Shown: positions 13,831 to 25,787, counted from the first letter of the stretch. The stretch is 64,000 nt of DNA from Poriferisodalis sp965205175 (GCF_965205175.1 NZ_OZ242038.1:1-64000), one strand, 5' to 3'. The notes: generated by a model from the letters alone, not told the origin. Program-made: numbers and translations.

Positions 13831-15150
13831 ATGCGCGAGTCGAACGGGACACCGGCGTCCCACATCGCGACTTCCGGTCGCTTCCGCCTCCTCGGCACGC
13901 TGTTGGCTCTGGCGGCAGCAGCGGCGGTGTCGCAGTCATTCGGGCGCTTCACCTATTCGCTCTTGTTCGCGGAGCTGCGAGACGGCTTGCGCCTGTCCAA
14001 TACCGTCGCCGGCGCCCTCGGATCGCTGAATCTGCTGATGTACGTCACGGGCTCGCTGGTGGTTGCGCTGACGGTGGGACGCACCGGTTTGAGCGGTGCC
14101 GTGCGCATCGGTCTCGCCGGGAACGTGATCGGCTTGGCCTTGCTGGCGTGGAGTCCGAACCTCGCTGTGGTGGCCGCAGCGCTCGCATTGACGGGCTTTT
14201 GCGCAGCAGGCGTATGGGTCGGCACGCCCGGCATCGCTGCTGAGATCGTGGCAGCCGATCGCCGAGGTGCTGCGGCCGGCTGGTTGACCGGCGGCGTCGG
14301 CTGCGGCATGGTCGCTGCAGCTGCCATCGACGCCGTCTTGAGCGGATCGGGACCCAACGACCTGAGCGTCGGAACGCTAGCGGCGGCCGATCTCAGCCAT
14401 CCGCGCAGCGTGTACCGAATCGAGCTGGTCATCGGTGCGGCGGTGATGATCGCCGTGGTGCTTGCACTGCACAGCAGGCAGCGTCCACCCGATCGGTCGC
14501 GCACGCCCGGTCGCGTGGGATTCGCAGGCGCCCGTACATCACTGGCCAAGGTGCCCCAAGCAGCGCGGCTGATCGCGGCCTACACGCTGCACGCATTCGT
14601 CGTCACCACGCTGCTCACGTTCATCGTCAGCCATCTGGAGAGCCATGGCGACGTCTTCGACGCTAGGAGTGCAGCCGTGGCGTTCTCGTCGATCGGCATC
14701 GGCTGCATCGTCGGCGGTCCGATCTTCGGCCGACTGGCGGACCGGCTCGGGCGACGTCGAACCGTCACGGTCGGATTCGCCGTGTCGGCGACGGCCACCG
14801 TCGCCATGACCGCCTCTCCGCCGCTCGCCGTTGGCGGCCCGCCGCTCGCGTGGGCAGCTGCGCTGGTGTTCGGCACGGCATTCACCGGCATCATCGCCTC
14901 GATCGCGGCTCGGGTCAGCGACGTTCTGGCAGGCCCCGATTTCGGTGCCGCGTACGGGGTGGCCACGATTGTGTTCGGTCTCGGCCTCGCAGCAGGGCCG
15001 CCGGTCGGTGGCGCTGTCGCTGACCGGTTCGGCAGCCTCGGTCCCGTCTTCGGCCTCGTCGTCGTCGCCTGCATCGCGGGCATGCTGCTGTCGGGCTGGG
15101 GCGACGACCCGCAGCCGGCTGAGCCCAGCCAGCTAGCAGCACCCAACTAG
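13831..15150 (+). CDS. MFS transporter (YbfB/YjiJ-like)
   Basis: A 439-residue integral membrane protein with about 12 predicted hydrophobic helices. The first helix region SQSFGRFTYSLLFAELRDGL resembles the YbfB/YjiJ branch of the major facilitator superfamily. The inter-domain loop near 220-240 is basic (HSRQRPPDRSRTPGR), and a typical GPIFGRLADRLGRRRTV motif occurs at the repeat of loop 2-3. The substrate is unknown. The start is ATG 13831; the longer open frame upstream overlaps the divergent zincin gene. Its stop codon overlaps that of the convergent crotonase by 4 nt, where CAGCTAG pairs with CTAGCTG across a 10-nt loop. Confidence 0.88.
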   Translation: MRESNGTPASHIATSGRFRLLGTLLALAAAAAVSQSFGRFTYSLLFAELRDGLRLSNTVAGALGSLNLLMYVTGSLVVALTVGRTGLSGAVRIGLAGNVIGLALLAWSPNLAVVAAALALTGFCAAGVWVGTPGIAAEIVAADRRGAAAGWLTGGVGCGMVAAAAIDAVLSGSGPNDLSVGTLAAADLSHPRSVYRIELVIGAAVMIAVVLALHSRQRPPDRSRTPGRVGFAGARTSLAKVPQAARLIAAYTLHAFVVTTLLTFIVSHLESHGDVFDARSAAVAFSSIGIGCIVGGPIFGRLADRLGRRRTVTVGFAVSATATVAMTASPPLAVGGPPLAWAAALVFGTAFTGIIASIAARVSDVLAGPDFGAAYGVATIVFGLGLAAGPPVGGAVADRFGSLGPVFGLVVVACIAGMLLSGWGDDPQPAEPSQLAAPN

Positions 15151-16046
15151 CTGAATTCGGGCTCGTCCCACCACGGGAAGTACTCCGGCAGGTCCTGCGT
15201 CGGACGCAGCGTGAACTCCGGCGGCCGCTTCTGGAGAAACGAGGCCACGCCCTCATGGGCATCCGCACCGCGCCCGAGATGGACGATGCCTCGGGAGTCG
15301 ATCTTGTGAGCCTCCATGGGATGATCGGCCGCCAGCATCCGCCACAGCATGTGACGAATCAGCGTCACCGAGACCGCCGAGGTGTTCTGCGCGATCTCCC
15401 CCGCGAGTTCCCGAGCCGCCGCCATCAGGTCCTCCGGCTCGTGCAGGCTGCGCACCAAGCCGCCCTCGAGGGCTTCCGCGGCATCGAACACTCGGCCGCT
15501 GAAGCACCACTCGAGTGCCCGCGACACGCCGACGACACGTGGCAGGAAGTACGAAGAGCAGGCCTCCGGCACCACGCCGCGCCGGGAGAACACGAACCCG
15601 ATACGGGCCTTGGTGGAGGCCAGCCGAATGTCCATCGGCAACGTCATCGTCACCCCGACGCCGACCGCGGGACCGTTGATCGCCGCGATCAGCGGCTTGT
15701 TGCACTCGTACAGGCGCAGGGTCAGCAAGCCACCGCCGTCGCGCATCCACGCCAGATCGCCGTTGGCGCGACGCTCGGCTGCCCGAGCGGCCCTGCGCTC
15801 ATCAGACTGGTTGTCGAAGTCGAACGTCGTCGCGCCTGCGCTGAGGTCTGCGCCGGCGCAGTAGCCGCGGCCCGCGCCGGTGAAGATCACCGCCCGGACG
15901 CCGTCATCGGCATCCACCAAGTCGATGGCGTCCAGAACGTCGCGCAGCATCTGGCCGTTGAAGGCGTTCAGCCGTTCCGGCCGGTTGAGCGTGATCGTCG
16001 CAATGCGGTCGTCCACGTCGTACAGGATCGTCTCGAACTCCGGCAT
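15147..16046 (-). CDS. enoyl-CoA hydratase/isomerase (crotonase) family
   Basis: A 299-residue crotonase-fold enzyme. The oxyanion-hole segments are GAGRGYCAGADLS near 57-70 and NGPAVGVGVTMTLPMDIRLAS near 125-145. The SRRGVVPEACSSYFLPR stretch supplies a glutamate at the usual catalytic position of hydratases. The C-terminus (ASFLQKRPPEFT, then FPWWDEPEF) resembles enoyl-CoA hydratases of fatty-acid degradation. An isomerase or hydratase acting on an acyl-CoA is likely; chain-length preference is not readable. It is convergent with the MFS gene and 62 bp from the 3' end of ftsX. Confidence 0.88.
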   Translation of the reverse strand: MPEFETILYDVDDRIATITLNRPERLNAFNGQMLRDVLDAIDLVDADDGVRAVIFTGAGRGYCAGADLSAGATTFDFDNQSDERRAARAAERRANGDLAWMRDGGGLLTLRLYECNKPLIAAINGPAVGVGVTMTLPMDIRLASTKARIGFVFSRRGVVPEACSSYFLPRVVGVSRALEWCFSGRVFDAAEALEGGLVRSLHEPEDLMAAARELAGEIAQNTSAVSVTLIRHMLWRMLAADHPMEAHKIDSRGIVHLGRGADAHEGVASFLQKRPPEFTLRPTQDLPEYFPWWDEPEFS

Positions 16047-16094
16047 TGGGCCTCCCGTGCGTCGGCATCAGTCAAGCAGCTGCGTGATCAGCTG

Positions 16095-16128
16095 GACGTC
16101 GAGGAAACCTAGACGTCGAGGAAACGGC
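16095..16128. repeat. 17-bp tandem duplication spanning the ftsX stop
   Basis: GACGTCGAGGAAAC is present at 16095-16108 and again at 16112-16125. The ftsX stop (16109-16111) is the last triplet of the downstream unit, so the ending RFLDV is repeated out of frame just after the gene. Confidence 0.85.
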
Positions 16129-17002
16129 TGGCGGCGAATGCTGAGCCGATCATGCCGACCAGCACTCCGGCGATCACGGTGACGAACGCCACCGTCGTGA
16201 ACTGACCGGAAGTGACGACGAACGACCGGAAGAACGCCAGAATCTCCGAGCGGGAGAACAGCCCTTCGACGTGGCCTCGCAGTGCTCCGGCGGCTATCGC
16301 CCCGATGATGCCGCCGACAAGGCCGTGCAGCATGCCTTCGAGCATGAACGGAAACCGGATGAAGCTGTTGGTGGCACCGACCAGCTTCATGACCTCGATT
16401 TCGCGCCGGCGGGCGAACATCGCCACCCGAATCGAATTGAAGATGAGCATGACGCTGGTGCCCGACAGCACTACGGAGAGCAGCAGCACGATGCCTTGGA
16501 ACGACGTGAACCACGTCCGGATGGCGTCTACCTCTTCCCTGCCTGTCTGGACCGACAACACGCCGGGCCGCTGGCGGAACTGCGCTGCCAGCGACTCGAT
16601 CAGCTCCGATTCGACTGACCGCGGCACCACGCGGTACGAGGCCGGTAGCGCGTCTGGGGAGACCTCGGTGAGCAGCTCGGGCTGGTCGGCCATCTGCTGC
16701 GATACCAGCGCGTAGGCCTCCTCTGCACTGAAGAATTCGATCCGGTCGATGTCCGGGTGGCTCAGCAGCTCGATGCCCAGCGCATCGAGCTGGCTGGGCT
16801 TGATCTGAGGAGTCAAGAACACCTCGAACTGGACGCCACCCTCCCAGCGATCGAGCGCGTTCCCGCTGGCATAGCCCGCCATGAGCCCCATGCCGACCAG
16901 CATCACGCCGACCGCCACGGTGAGAATCGCCGCGAAGGTCAGCGTGAGATTGCGCCGGATGTTCGTGGAGGTCTCGCGTGCGAAGTAGAGGATGCGGCTC
17001 AC
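16109..17002 (-). CDS. ftsX: cell division protein FtsX
   Basis: A 297-residue permease-like subunit of the FtsEX complex, which couples cytoplasmic ATP hydrolysis to periplasmic peptidoglycan hydrolases at the septum. One N-terminal helix follows the typical RRNLTLTFAAILTVAVGV. The extracytoplasmic domain (about 45-165) includes EVFLTPQIKPSQLDAL and FFSAEEAYALV. Three C-terminal helices carry RRREIEVMKLVGATNSFIR, the family's cytoplasmic coupling motif. Its ATG overlaps the ftsE stop by 4 nt, so the two are translationally coupled. The hydrolase partner gene is not adjacent. Confidence 0.95.
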   Translation of the reverse strand: MSRILYFARETSTNIRRNLTLTFAAILTVAVGVMLVGMGLMAGYASGNALDRWEGGVQFEVFLTPQIKPSQLDALGIELLSHPDIDRIEFFSAEEAYALVSQQMADQPELLTEVSPDALPASYRVVPRSVESELIESLAAQFRQRPGVLSVQTGREEVDAIRTWFTSFQGIVLLLSVVLSGTSVMLIFNSIRVAMFARRREIEVMKLVGATNSFIRFPFMLEGMLHGLVGGIIGAIAAGALRGHVEGLFSRSEILAFFRSFVVTSGQFTTVAFVTVIAGVLVGMIGSAFAASRFLDV

Positions 17003-17748
17003 TGACCCGCCCCGTCGACGGGCTGATCCGGGCCCGGCGTAGGCACCGCGGACGATGACTCCTCGGGCTCGCTCCCGTAGGCGCCGCGTTGCTCGTCACG
17101 TACCAGCATGCCGTCGCGCAGCGCAACCACCCGCCGCCTCATGCTGTCCACGATCGTCCGATCATGAGTGGCCATCACCACGGTCGTGCCCATGCGGTTG
17201 ATCCGGTCCAGCAAAGAAGTGAGCTCTTGAGAGGTGTCGGGGTCGAGGTTGCCGGTGGGCTCGTCGGCCAGCAGGATGAGCGGCCGGTTGACGAACGCCC
17301 GGGCGATGCTCACACGTTGCTGCTCACCGCCCGAGAGCTCGTCGGGGAAGCGCCGATGCTTGTCCGCCAGGCCGACCAGCTCCAAGATCGCCGGCACCTG
17401 AGTGCGGATGACGCTCTCGGGGCGGCCGATGACTTCCAGCGCGAAGGCGACGTTTTGATGGACGGTCTTGTTCGGCAGCAGCTTGAAGTCCTGGAACACC
17501 GAGCCGATGTTCCTGCGCAGGTACGGCACGCGCCAGCTGTTCAGCGTGGAGAGATCCTTGCCGGCCACATGGACGCTGCCGGCGGTGACCTTCTCCTCGC
17601 AGGTCATGAGCCGCAGCATGGTGGACTTGCCCGAGCCCGACGGACCCACCAGGAAGACGAACTCGCCTTTGTCGATGTTGAGCGTCACGCCGTCGACTGC
17701 CCGCGTCTCTCCAGAGTAGATCTTGGTGACATCGTCAAAGCGAATCAT
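16999..17748 (-). CDS. ftsE: cell division ATP-binding protein FtsE
   Basis: A 249-residue ABC ATPase. The start MIRFDDVTKIYSGETRAVDG is typical. Walker A GPSGSGKST is at 35-43, the Q-loop in GSVFQDFKLLPNKTV, signature LSGGEQQRVSIARA, Walker B LILLADEPTGNLD and switch His in MATHDRTIV. The C-terminal 30 residues (Glu/Ser/Pro-rich) extend beyond the E. coli protein, as in many actinobacteria. The start at 17748 is set by homology; the longer upstream frame is Arg/Pro-rich non-coding sequence. It lies downstream of prfB by about 150 bp on the same strand and overlaps ftsX. Confidence 0.95.
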   Translation of the reverse strand: MIRFDDVTKIYSGETRAVDGVTLNIDKGEFVFLVGPSGSGKSTMLRLMTCEEKVTAGSVHVAGKDLSTLNSWRVPYLRRNIGSVFQDFKLLPNKTVHQNVAFALEVIGRPESVIRTQVPAILELVGLADKHRRFPDELSGGEQQRVSIARAFVNRPLILLADEPTGNLDPDTSQELTSLLDRINRMGTTVVMATHDRTIVDSMRRRVVALRDGMLVRDEQRGAYGSEPEESSSAVPTPGPDQPVDGAGQ

Positions 17749-17902
17749 GCGCGCCCTGGTTCGTGAAGCGGGTCTCGGAGCAGTTCTCGGCGCATGAATT
17801 CTTCGCACCGGCATTCGTGGGACAACTCGTGGCACCGGCGGGTCGCCGGCCCGACCTGCCGGCTCGCGTACCACGGTAGGCCAGCGTCGCGCCGCAACAC
17901 CG

Positions 17903-19036
17903 TCACGCCGGACTGTTCGCCGCCTGCCGGCGGCGATGCCATCGCAGGTACGCCTCCATCAGTCCGCTCAGGTCGCCGTCGAGCACTGCATCGACGTTGC
18001 CGACCTCCATGCCGGTCCGCAGATCCTTGACCTGCTGGTAGGGATGCAGGACGTAGGAGCGGATCTGGCTTCCCCATGCCACGTCGCGCTGCTCTCCGGC
18101 GAGCGCCGCCACCTCGGCCTCACGCTCTTGTCGCTGCCGGTCGGCGAGCTTGGACGCCAGCATCTGCATGGCTCGGTCCTTGTTCTGGTGCTGACTTCGC
18201 TCGTTCTGACAAGCGACGACGATGCCCGTAGGCAGGTGGGTGATGCGCACCGCCGAATCGGTGACATTGACGTGCTGGCCGCCGGCGCCCGACGAACGGT
18301 AGGTGTCGATGCGCAGATCGCCCTCGTCGATGGGCACTTCGTCGGACACGTGGTCGAAGAACGGCACCACCGACAGCGACGCGAATGCGGTATGGCGACG
18401 CGACTGGGAGTCGAACGGCGAGATGCGCACCAATCGATGCACGCCGCGTTCCGCAGCAAGGAAGCCGAAGGCGTGCCGTCCCTTGACGAGAAATGTCGCT
18501 GAGCTGATGCCCGCTTCGCCGCCGTCGGTGGCTTCGGTCAGCTCGACAGCGAAGTCGTTGCGCTCCGCCCATCGCTGGTACATGCGCAGCAGCATCTCGG
18601 CCCAGTCGCAGGCGTCGGTCCCGCCGGCACCCGAGTTGATCTCGCAGACGGCGTCGTTCTCGTCGTGCTCGCCGCCGAACAGCGCCAGCAGCTCGATGTC
18701 GGTGAGCAAGCCGTCGGCGGCGGTGACGATGTCGTCGAGTTCGCCGAGCAGTTCCGCGTCGTCCGCCTCGGCAGCCAGTTCTGCCATCGCCTTGGCATCG
18801 TCGACTTCGGCTCGTGCTCGCTCCCAGCGCCCGATGTCGTCACGCACATGCGACAGCCGCGTGGTCACCGTTCGCGCACGGTCGGGCTCGTCCCACAGCG
18901 AAGGCTCGGAAGCCTCGGCCTCGAGACTGTTCGCCGTCGCGCGCGCCTCTTCGACCCCGAGATACTGATGTGCCTCGCGCACCCTGCGATCCAACGCGTC
19001 CAACGCATCGGAGAGATCACTCAAGGATCGGCTCAC
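17903..19036 (-). CDS. prfB: peptide chain release factor 2
   Basis: A 377-residue RF2 that terminates translation at UGA and UAA. The anticodon-like SPF tripeptide is at 206-208 (RISPFDSQ) and the peptidyl-hydrolysis GGQ at 252-254 (SGAGGQHVN). The N-terminal helical domain and ACQNERSQHQNKDRAM are standard. The gene reads as one uninterrupted frame from ATG 19036. I see no in-frame UGA near codon 25, so it lacks the autoregulatory +1 frameshift of E. coli prfB. It starts 9 bp downstream of the secA stop, probably in the same transcript, and precedes ftsE-ftsX in the common actinobacterial order. Confidence 0.96.
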   Translation of the reverse strand: MSRSLSDLSDALDALDRRVREAHQYLGVEEARATANSLEAEASEPSLWDEPDRARTVTTRLSHVRDDIGRWERARAEVDDAKAMAELAAEADDAELLGELDDIVTAADGLLTDIELLALFGGEHDENDAVCEINSGAGGTDACDWAEMLLRMYQRWAERNDFAVELTEATDGGEAGISSATFLVKGRHAFGFLAAERGVHRLVRISPFDSQSRRHTAFASLSVVPFFDHVSDEVPIDEGDLRIDTYRSSGAGGQHVNVTDSAVRITHLPTGIVVACQNERSQHQNKDRAMQMLASKLADRQRQEREAEVAALAGEQRDVAWGSQIRSYVLHPYQQVKDLRTGMEVGNVDAVLDGDLSGLMEAYLRWHRRRQAANSPA

Positions 19037-19045
19037 CGCGACGCC

Positions 19046-21859
<2,814 letters not shown>

Positions 21860-21932
21860 GTGGGCAGGCTACCGCTGCACCGCGACCCCAGAGCCGAGGA
21901 TTTTCTGCGCTCTAACCTGCTCCGACGCCTCG

Positions 21933-21951
21933 CGGCACCGCTTAGGTGCCG
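21933..21951 (-). terminator. GC hairpin around the hpf stop codon
   Basis: CGGCACC (21933-21939) pairs with GGTGCCG (21945-21951) across a 5-nt loop that includes the hpf stop TAA. No U-tract follows, so at best it is a weak or factor-assisted terminator or an RNA-end stabiliser. Confidence 0.4.
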
Positions 21952-22541
21952 ATCTCGATGAGGCCGGCGTCGCCGTCGGAGCGCAGGTACACGACGCTGG
22001 GCTTGCTGCTGTCCGAGTTGACGAAGAGGAAGAACTCATGATCGAGCAGCTGCATGCGCGTGACTGCTTCGCTCGGCTCCATCAGCTCGAGGTCGAACGA
22101 CTTTCGACGCACGATGCGGGGAACCCACTCGGGATCGTCGGGCCCCGCCTCCGCCTCGGCTACCGCAGCGCCGTCGACGAGGTCGTTGTCGAGGCGTGAG
22201 AGCAGATGACGCCCCTCGTCTCGATGCGCGTTGGGGCGGTGCCGCCGCACCACGCGGGTCTTGAGCTTGCGCAGCTGCTTGCCGAGTTTGCCGACGGCGA
22301 GGTCGACGGCCTGATGCTGGTCGATGCCCGAAACCGAGGCGCGCACATGATGGCCGTGACCGAGCAGCGTCACCTCGACTTGGTCACGTTCAGCGATGCG
22401 CGGGTTCTTCTCTCCGCGAAACACGACCTCCGCGCGTTCAAGACCGCTGACAAACCGATCCAGCGCCCCGATCTTGCGCTCCACAGCGGCGCGCACGTCG
22501 TCGGGCACATGAACCTTGCGACCCGTGATGGTGATCTGCAT
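21942..22541 (-). CDS. hpf: ribosome hibernation promoting factor, long form
   Basis: A 199-residue HPF/RaiA family protein. The N-terminal ribosome-binding domain starts MQITITGRKVHVPDDVRAAV and includes AEVVFRGEKNP and VSGIDQHQAVDLAVGKLGKQ. The C-terminal dimerisation domain holds IVRRKSFDLELMEPSEAVTR, then MQLLDHEFFLFVNSDSS. This two-domain form drives 100S ribosome dimers in stationary phase. The start at ATG 22541 is set by homology; the 50 codons upstream are non-conserved. It sits between comF and secA on the same strand, as in M. tuberculosis (from memory, Rv3242c-Rv3241c-Rv3240c). Confidence 0.95.
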   Translation of the reverse strand: MQITITGRKVHVPDDVRAAVERKIGALDRFVSGLERAEVVFRGEKNPRIAERDQVEVTLLGHGHHVRASVSGIDQHQAVDLAVGKLGKQLRKLKTRVVRRHRPNAHRDEGRHLLSRLDNDLVDGAAVAEAEAGPDDPEWVPRIVRRKSFDLELMEPSEAVTRMQLLDHEFFLFVNSDSSKPSVVYLRSDGDAGLIEIGT

Positions 22542-22648
22542 GGCCTCGGCTTTCTGGGCAGGTGCGAAGCAGCGGCTGTGCTGCTGGTATGCGGCTGTCG
22601 GTATGCGCGCCCGCACGATAGGGAACTCACACGGCAGGGAACGCCATG

Positions 22649-23323
22649 TTAGGCATCTGGCGAGTGGCCACTGTGGCCACGTCGAGCGCACGCCGCGACA
22701 TGCACCGCAGCTGCGCCTGCTTCCAGCAACGCGCTGGTTGCCGCGTGCAGCGTGGCGCCGGTGGTGAGCACATCGTCGACGAGGAGGACCGTGCGGCCGT
22801 CGGCACGGGCGCTGGCCCCGAAGCGTGGAGTCGACAGGCGCGCGGTTCGGCTGGCACCCGATTGAGCCCTCCCGCCGACACGCGTCAGCAGCCGCAAGGG
22901 GCGCACACGCAGGGCCTTGGCGGTTGCCCTCGCCAGCGTCTCGGCTTGGTCGAAGCCACGGGCGCGGCGGTGCGCAGCCGTCGTGGGTGCCCAGGTGACC
23001 GCGTCGACCGCAACTGCACCCATGAGACCCGAGGCGGTGCTGCAGCGCCGCGCCGCGAGGTGCCCCAGCGCCAGCGAGTTGCCCAACCAGCCTGCGATGG
23101 CTCGCTCGCCCCGGTACTTGAGCGCATGAATGAACTCACGTCCCGTGTCGGCATGCGCGAACAACAGCGTCACCGACGCCGCTCCGCTCACCGTCGCCGG
23201 CGCCGGATCGGCGAGTTCGTCGATGCACCGTGGACAGGGGCACCAGCCCAGCGCGTTGCAACCAGGACAGCGAACCTCGAAGAGCACCGAAGCGACCGTA
23301 GATGGGCCGGTGCTCGCCACCAA
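22649..23323 (-). CDS. comF: ComF-family phosphoribosyltransferase-like protein
   Basis: A 224-residue ComF/GntX family protein. It has an N-terminal cysteine cluster suited to a zinc site (CPGC at 19-22, then C28, C30 and C33), the LKYRGERAIAGWLG signature, and VTWAPTTAAHRRARGFDQAE. The PRPP-binding motif is VLLVDDVLTTGATLHAA near 185-200. ComF is needed for DNA uptake in competent bacteria, and the family may have a wider nucleotide or DNA-processing role. No other competence gene is in view. The last codons contain an in-frame GHS-GHS duplication. Confidence 0.88.
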   Translation of the reverse strand: MVASTGPSTVASVLFEVRCPGCNALGWCPCPRCIDELADPAPATVSGAASVTLLFAHADTGREFIHALKYRGERAIAGWLGNSLALGHLAARRCSTASGLMGAVAVDAVTWAPTTAAHRRARGFDQAETLARATAKALRVRPLRLLTRVGGRAQSGASRTARLSTPRFGASARADGRTVLLVDDVLTTGATLHAATSALLEAGAAAVHVAACARRGHSGHSPDA

Positions 23324-23427
23324 GACGATTTGGCGCCTTGTCGGCCGAGGCGCGGCCGGGTGCCGGGGTCGGTGCCAGTGGGTATGCCCGAGCGGAGGCG
23401 ACCACGCGCGTCGGCGTGTGGTCCGCA

Positions 23428-23453
23428 GGCGTGTTCAGTACGCGCGTTCAGTA
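23428..23453. repeat. 13-bp tandem duplication spanning the ahcY stop
   Basis: Units GGCGTGTTCAGTA (23428-23440) and CGCGCGTTCAGTA (23441-23453) match at 11 of 13 bases. In the transcript, TACTGAAC, which contains the ahcY stop, is repeated 13 nt later. Confidence 0.75.
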
Positions 23454-24896
23454 GCGGTAGCTGTCGGCCTTGTACGGACCTTCGACGTCGAGACCGAGGT
23501 ACGAGGCCTGTCGTGGGGTGAGGCGGGTGAGCCTCGCGCCGAGATGGTCGAGATGCAGGCGGGCTACCTGCTCGTCGAGTCGCTTGGGAAGCACGTGAAC
23601 GCCCGCCGGAAGCTCCTCAGCGCGGCGGTGCAGTTCGAGCTGGGCGAGCACCTGGTTGGTGAAGCTCATCGACATCACGAAGCTCGGATGCCCAGTGGCA
23701 CAGCCCAGATTCACCAAGCGACCTTCGGCGAGCACGATCACCGAGTGCCCGTCGGGGAACACGAACTCGTCCACCTGCGGCTTGATCGAGCGGCGTTGGA
23801 CGTCGGACATCGCAGCCAAGCCGGCCATGTCGATCTCGTTGTCGAAGTGCCCGATGTTGGCAACGACCGCCTGGTGCTTCATGGCCGCCATGTGCTCGGC
23901 TGAGATGACGTCGCGGTTGCCTGTTGCGGTCACGTAGATGTCGGCGATGGCGAGCACGTTCTCGAGCCGGTTCACCTCAAACCCCTCCATGGCCGCCTGC
24001 AAGGCGTTGATGGGGTCGATCTCGGAGACGATGACCCGGCAGCCTTGGCCGCGCAGTGCCTGGGCACAACCCTTGCCCACGTCGCCGTAGCCGGCCACGA
24101 ACGCCACTTTCCCGCCGAGCATCACGTCGGTCGCACGGTTGATGCCGTCGATCAGCGAGTGCCGGCAGCCGTACAGATTGTCGAATTTGGACTTCGTGAC
24201 CGAGTCGTTGACGCTGTAGGCGGGGACGGCAAGCTCGCCGCGCGCATGCATCTCGCGAAGCCGGCTCACGCCGGTGGTGGTCTCCTCGGAGATGCCGCGA
24301 AGACCCGACGCAATCGCGGTCCAACAGCCGTGTTCCGTGCGCTGCAGCTCGGCGAGCAGTTCGTGCATCGCCAGCTCGTCGGGCGACGCCGCACCCGGGC
24401 CGTCGGCCGGCAGCTGCGGCACCGAGCCCGACGCTTCGTAGCGGGCGCCGAGGTGGACCATCAGCGTGGCGTCCCCGCCGTCGTCCACGATCAGCGTGGG
24501 GCCCAGTCCCCCGGGCCAGCGGAGTGCCCGAGCGTTGCAACGCCAGTACTCCGCAAGCGTCTCGCCCTTCCAGGCGAACACCGGCACGCCTCGGGGCCGG
24601 TCCGCCGAACCGTCGCGGCCGACGACCACAGCAGCAGCAGCCTCGTCCTGGGTCGAGAAGATATTGCAGGACGCCCAGCGCACCCGCGCGCCCAGATCGG
24701 TCAGCGTCTCGACGAGCACCGCCGTCTGCACGGTCATGTGCAGCGAACCGGTGATGCGCGCTCCGGCCAACGGCTGTGCATCGATGTGCTGGGCGCGCAA
24801 GGCCATGAGCCCAGGCATCTCGGCTTCGGCCAACTCGATCTGGCGCCGTCCCGCCTCCGCCAAGCTCAGATCAGCTACGTCAAAGTCCTGCGTCAC
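23448..24896 (-). CDS. ahcY: adenosylhomocysteinase
   Basis: A 482-residue S-adenosylhomocysteine hydrolase that splits SAH into adenosine and homocysteine, removing the inhibitory product of methyltransferases. Conserved blocks are ARITGSLHMTVQTAVLVETL, ASCNIFSTQDEAAA, SVNDSVTKSKFDNLYGCR, the NAD-binding GYGDVGKGCAQALRGQGCRV, ATGNRDVI and the C-terminal GPYKADSYRY that completes the neighbouring subunit's cofactor site. The length fits the actinobacterial type with its extra insertion. The start GTG at 24896 immediately follows the TGA of the upstream DNA methyltransferase with no gap, so the two are translationally linked. Confidence 0.97.
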   Translation of the reverse strand: MTQDFDVADLSLAEAGRRQIELAEAEMPGLMALRAQHIDAQPLAGARITGSLHMTVQTAVLVETLTDLGARVRWASCNIFSTQDEAAAAVVVGRDGSADRPRGVPVFAWKGETLAEYWRCNARALRWPGGLGPTLIVDDGGDATLMVHLGARYEASGSVPQLPADGPGAASPDELAMHELLAELQRTEHGCWTAIASGLRGISEETTTGVSRLREMHARGELAVPAYSVNDSVTKSKFDNLYGCRHSLIDGINRATDVMLGGKVAFVAGYGDVGKGCAQALRGQGCRVIVSEIDPINALQAAMEGFEVNRLENVLAIADIYVTATGNRDVISAEHMAAMKHQAVVANIGHFDNEIDMAGLAAMSDVQRRSIKPQVDEFVFPDGHSVIVLAEGRLVNLGCATGHPSFVMSMSFTNQVLAQLELHRRAEELPAGVHVLPKRLDEQVARLHLDHLGARLTRLTPRQASYLGLDVEGPYKADSYRY

Positions 24897-25787
24897 TCAC
24901 GCACCTCCATCAGCCCGATGCACACACAGCCGACCGCGCGAATCCACCCAGCGAGTGTCGGCTGCGGCGAGGCGTTGCTGCATGACACGTATTGCCTCAG
25001 AGTTGTTGTCGATCAGCACGAAGCGACGGTCCAGTTGCTGAGCCACTGCGCCGGTCGTACCTGAGCCGGCGAAGAAGTCGAGCACTCGGTCGCCTGGGCG
25101 CGACGATGCACACAGCACTCGCCGCAGGATACCCTCGGGCTTTTGTGTGGCGTAGCCAGTGCGTTCGGCGCTGCGGGTAGGAACGATGGTGTGCCACCAC
25201 ACATCGGTAGGCAGCTTGCCCCTAGCCGCTTTCTCTGGTGTGACCAAGCCTGGTGCCATGTACGGGATGCGCTCGACAGCGTCTTGGTCGAAATACCAAT
25301 TGTGAGGATCGCGGGTGTACACCAGTATCGTGTCATGCTTGGCAGCCCATCGACGCTTGGATCGGCCGCCGTAGTCATACGCCCAGATGATTTCATTCAA
25401 GAAGCAGTCTCGGCCGAAAATCCCATCGAGCAAGACCTTGCAGTAGTGCGCTTCGCGATAGTCGATGTGGAAATACATCGTTCCCTGCGGTGTGAGCAGT
25501 CGATGTGCATGCGCGACTCGTTCGCCGACGAAGTTCATGTAGTCGTCGAAACTGTCGGCAAACGACGAAGCACGTTGCGGTTGTGATGCATAGCGATTAC
25601 CGCCGAATCCAGTGCGGTCACCTGTTTCATCGCGGACCACCGAGATAGGCGTTCGGCGCTGCGCGCGGCCGGTGTTGAACGGCGGATCGATGTAGATGAG
25701 CGGAAACGACGCGTCGGGCAGCTTGGGCAGTACGTCTGCGTTGTCGCCGTAGACGACCCAGTCGAGCTGGTCAGCGAGATCGAGCAT
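24897..25787 (-). CDS. DNA methyltransferase, DPPF type (beta-like order)
   Basis: A 296-residue SAM-dependent DNA modification enzyme. Catalytic motif IV DPPFNTG (34-40) precedes the SAM-binding motif DFFAGSGTTGAVAQQL (238-252), the order of beta-class N6-adenine (or N4-cytosine) methyltransferases. GYATQKPEGILRRVL upstream of motif I is typical. No restriction enzyme gene is adjacent, so it looks like an orphan methylase. The start ATG 25787 has an excellent AGGAGGG site 5-8 nt upstream; upstream codons are rejected. It lies between PGI/PMI and ahcY and abuts ahcY. M. tuberculosis also has a methylase in this neighbourhood, though next to fbiAB (from memory). Confidence 0.9.
   Translation of the reverse strand: MLDLADQLDWVVYGDNADVLPKLPDASFPLIYIDPPFNTGRAQRRTPISVVRDETGDRTGFGGNRYASQPQRASSFADSFDDYMNFVGERVAHAHRLLTPQGTMYFHIDYREAHYCKVLLDGIFGRDCFLNEIIWAYDYGGRSKRRWAAKHDTILVYTRDPHNWYFDQDAVERIPYMAPGLVTPEKAARGKLPTDVWWHTIVPTRSAERTGYATQKPEGILRRVLCASSRPGDRVLDFFAGSGTTGAVAQQLDRRFVLIDNNSEAIRVMQQRLAAADTRWVDSRGRLCVHRADGGA

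Noticed and set aside
18900..19036. Programmed frameshift in prfB
   Set aside because: The reading frame is continuous from ATG through GGQ with no in-frame UGA near codon 25.
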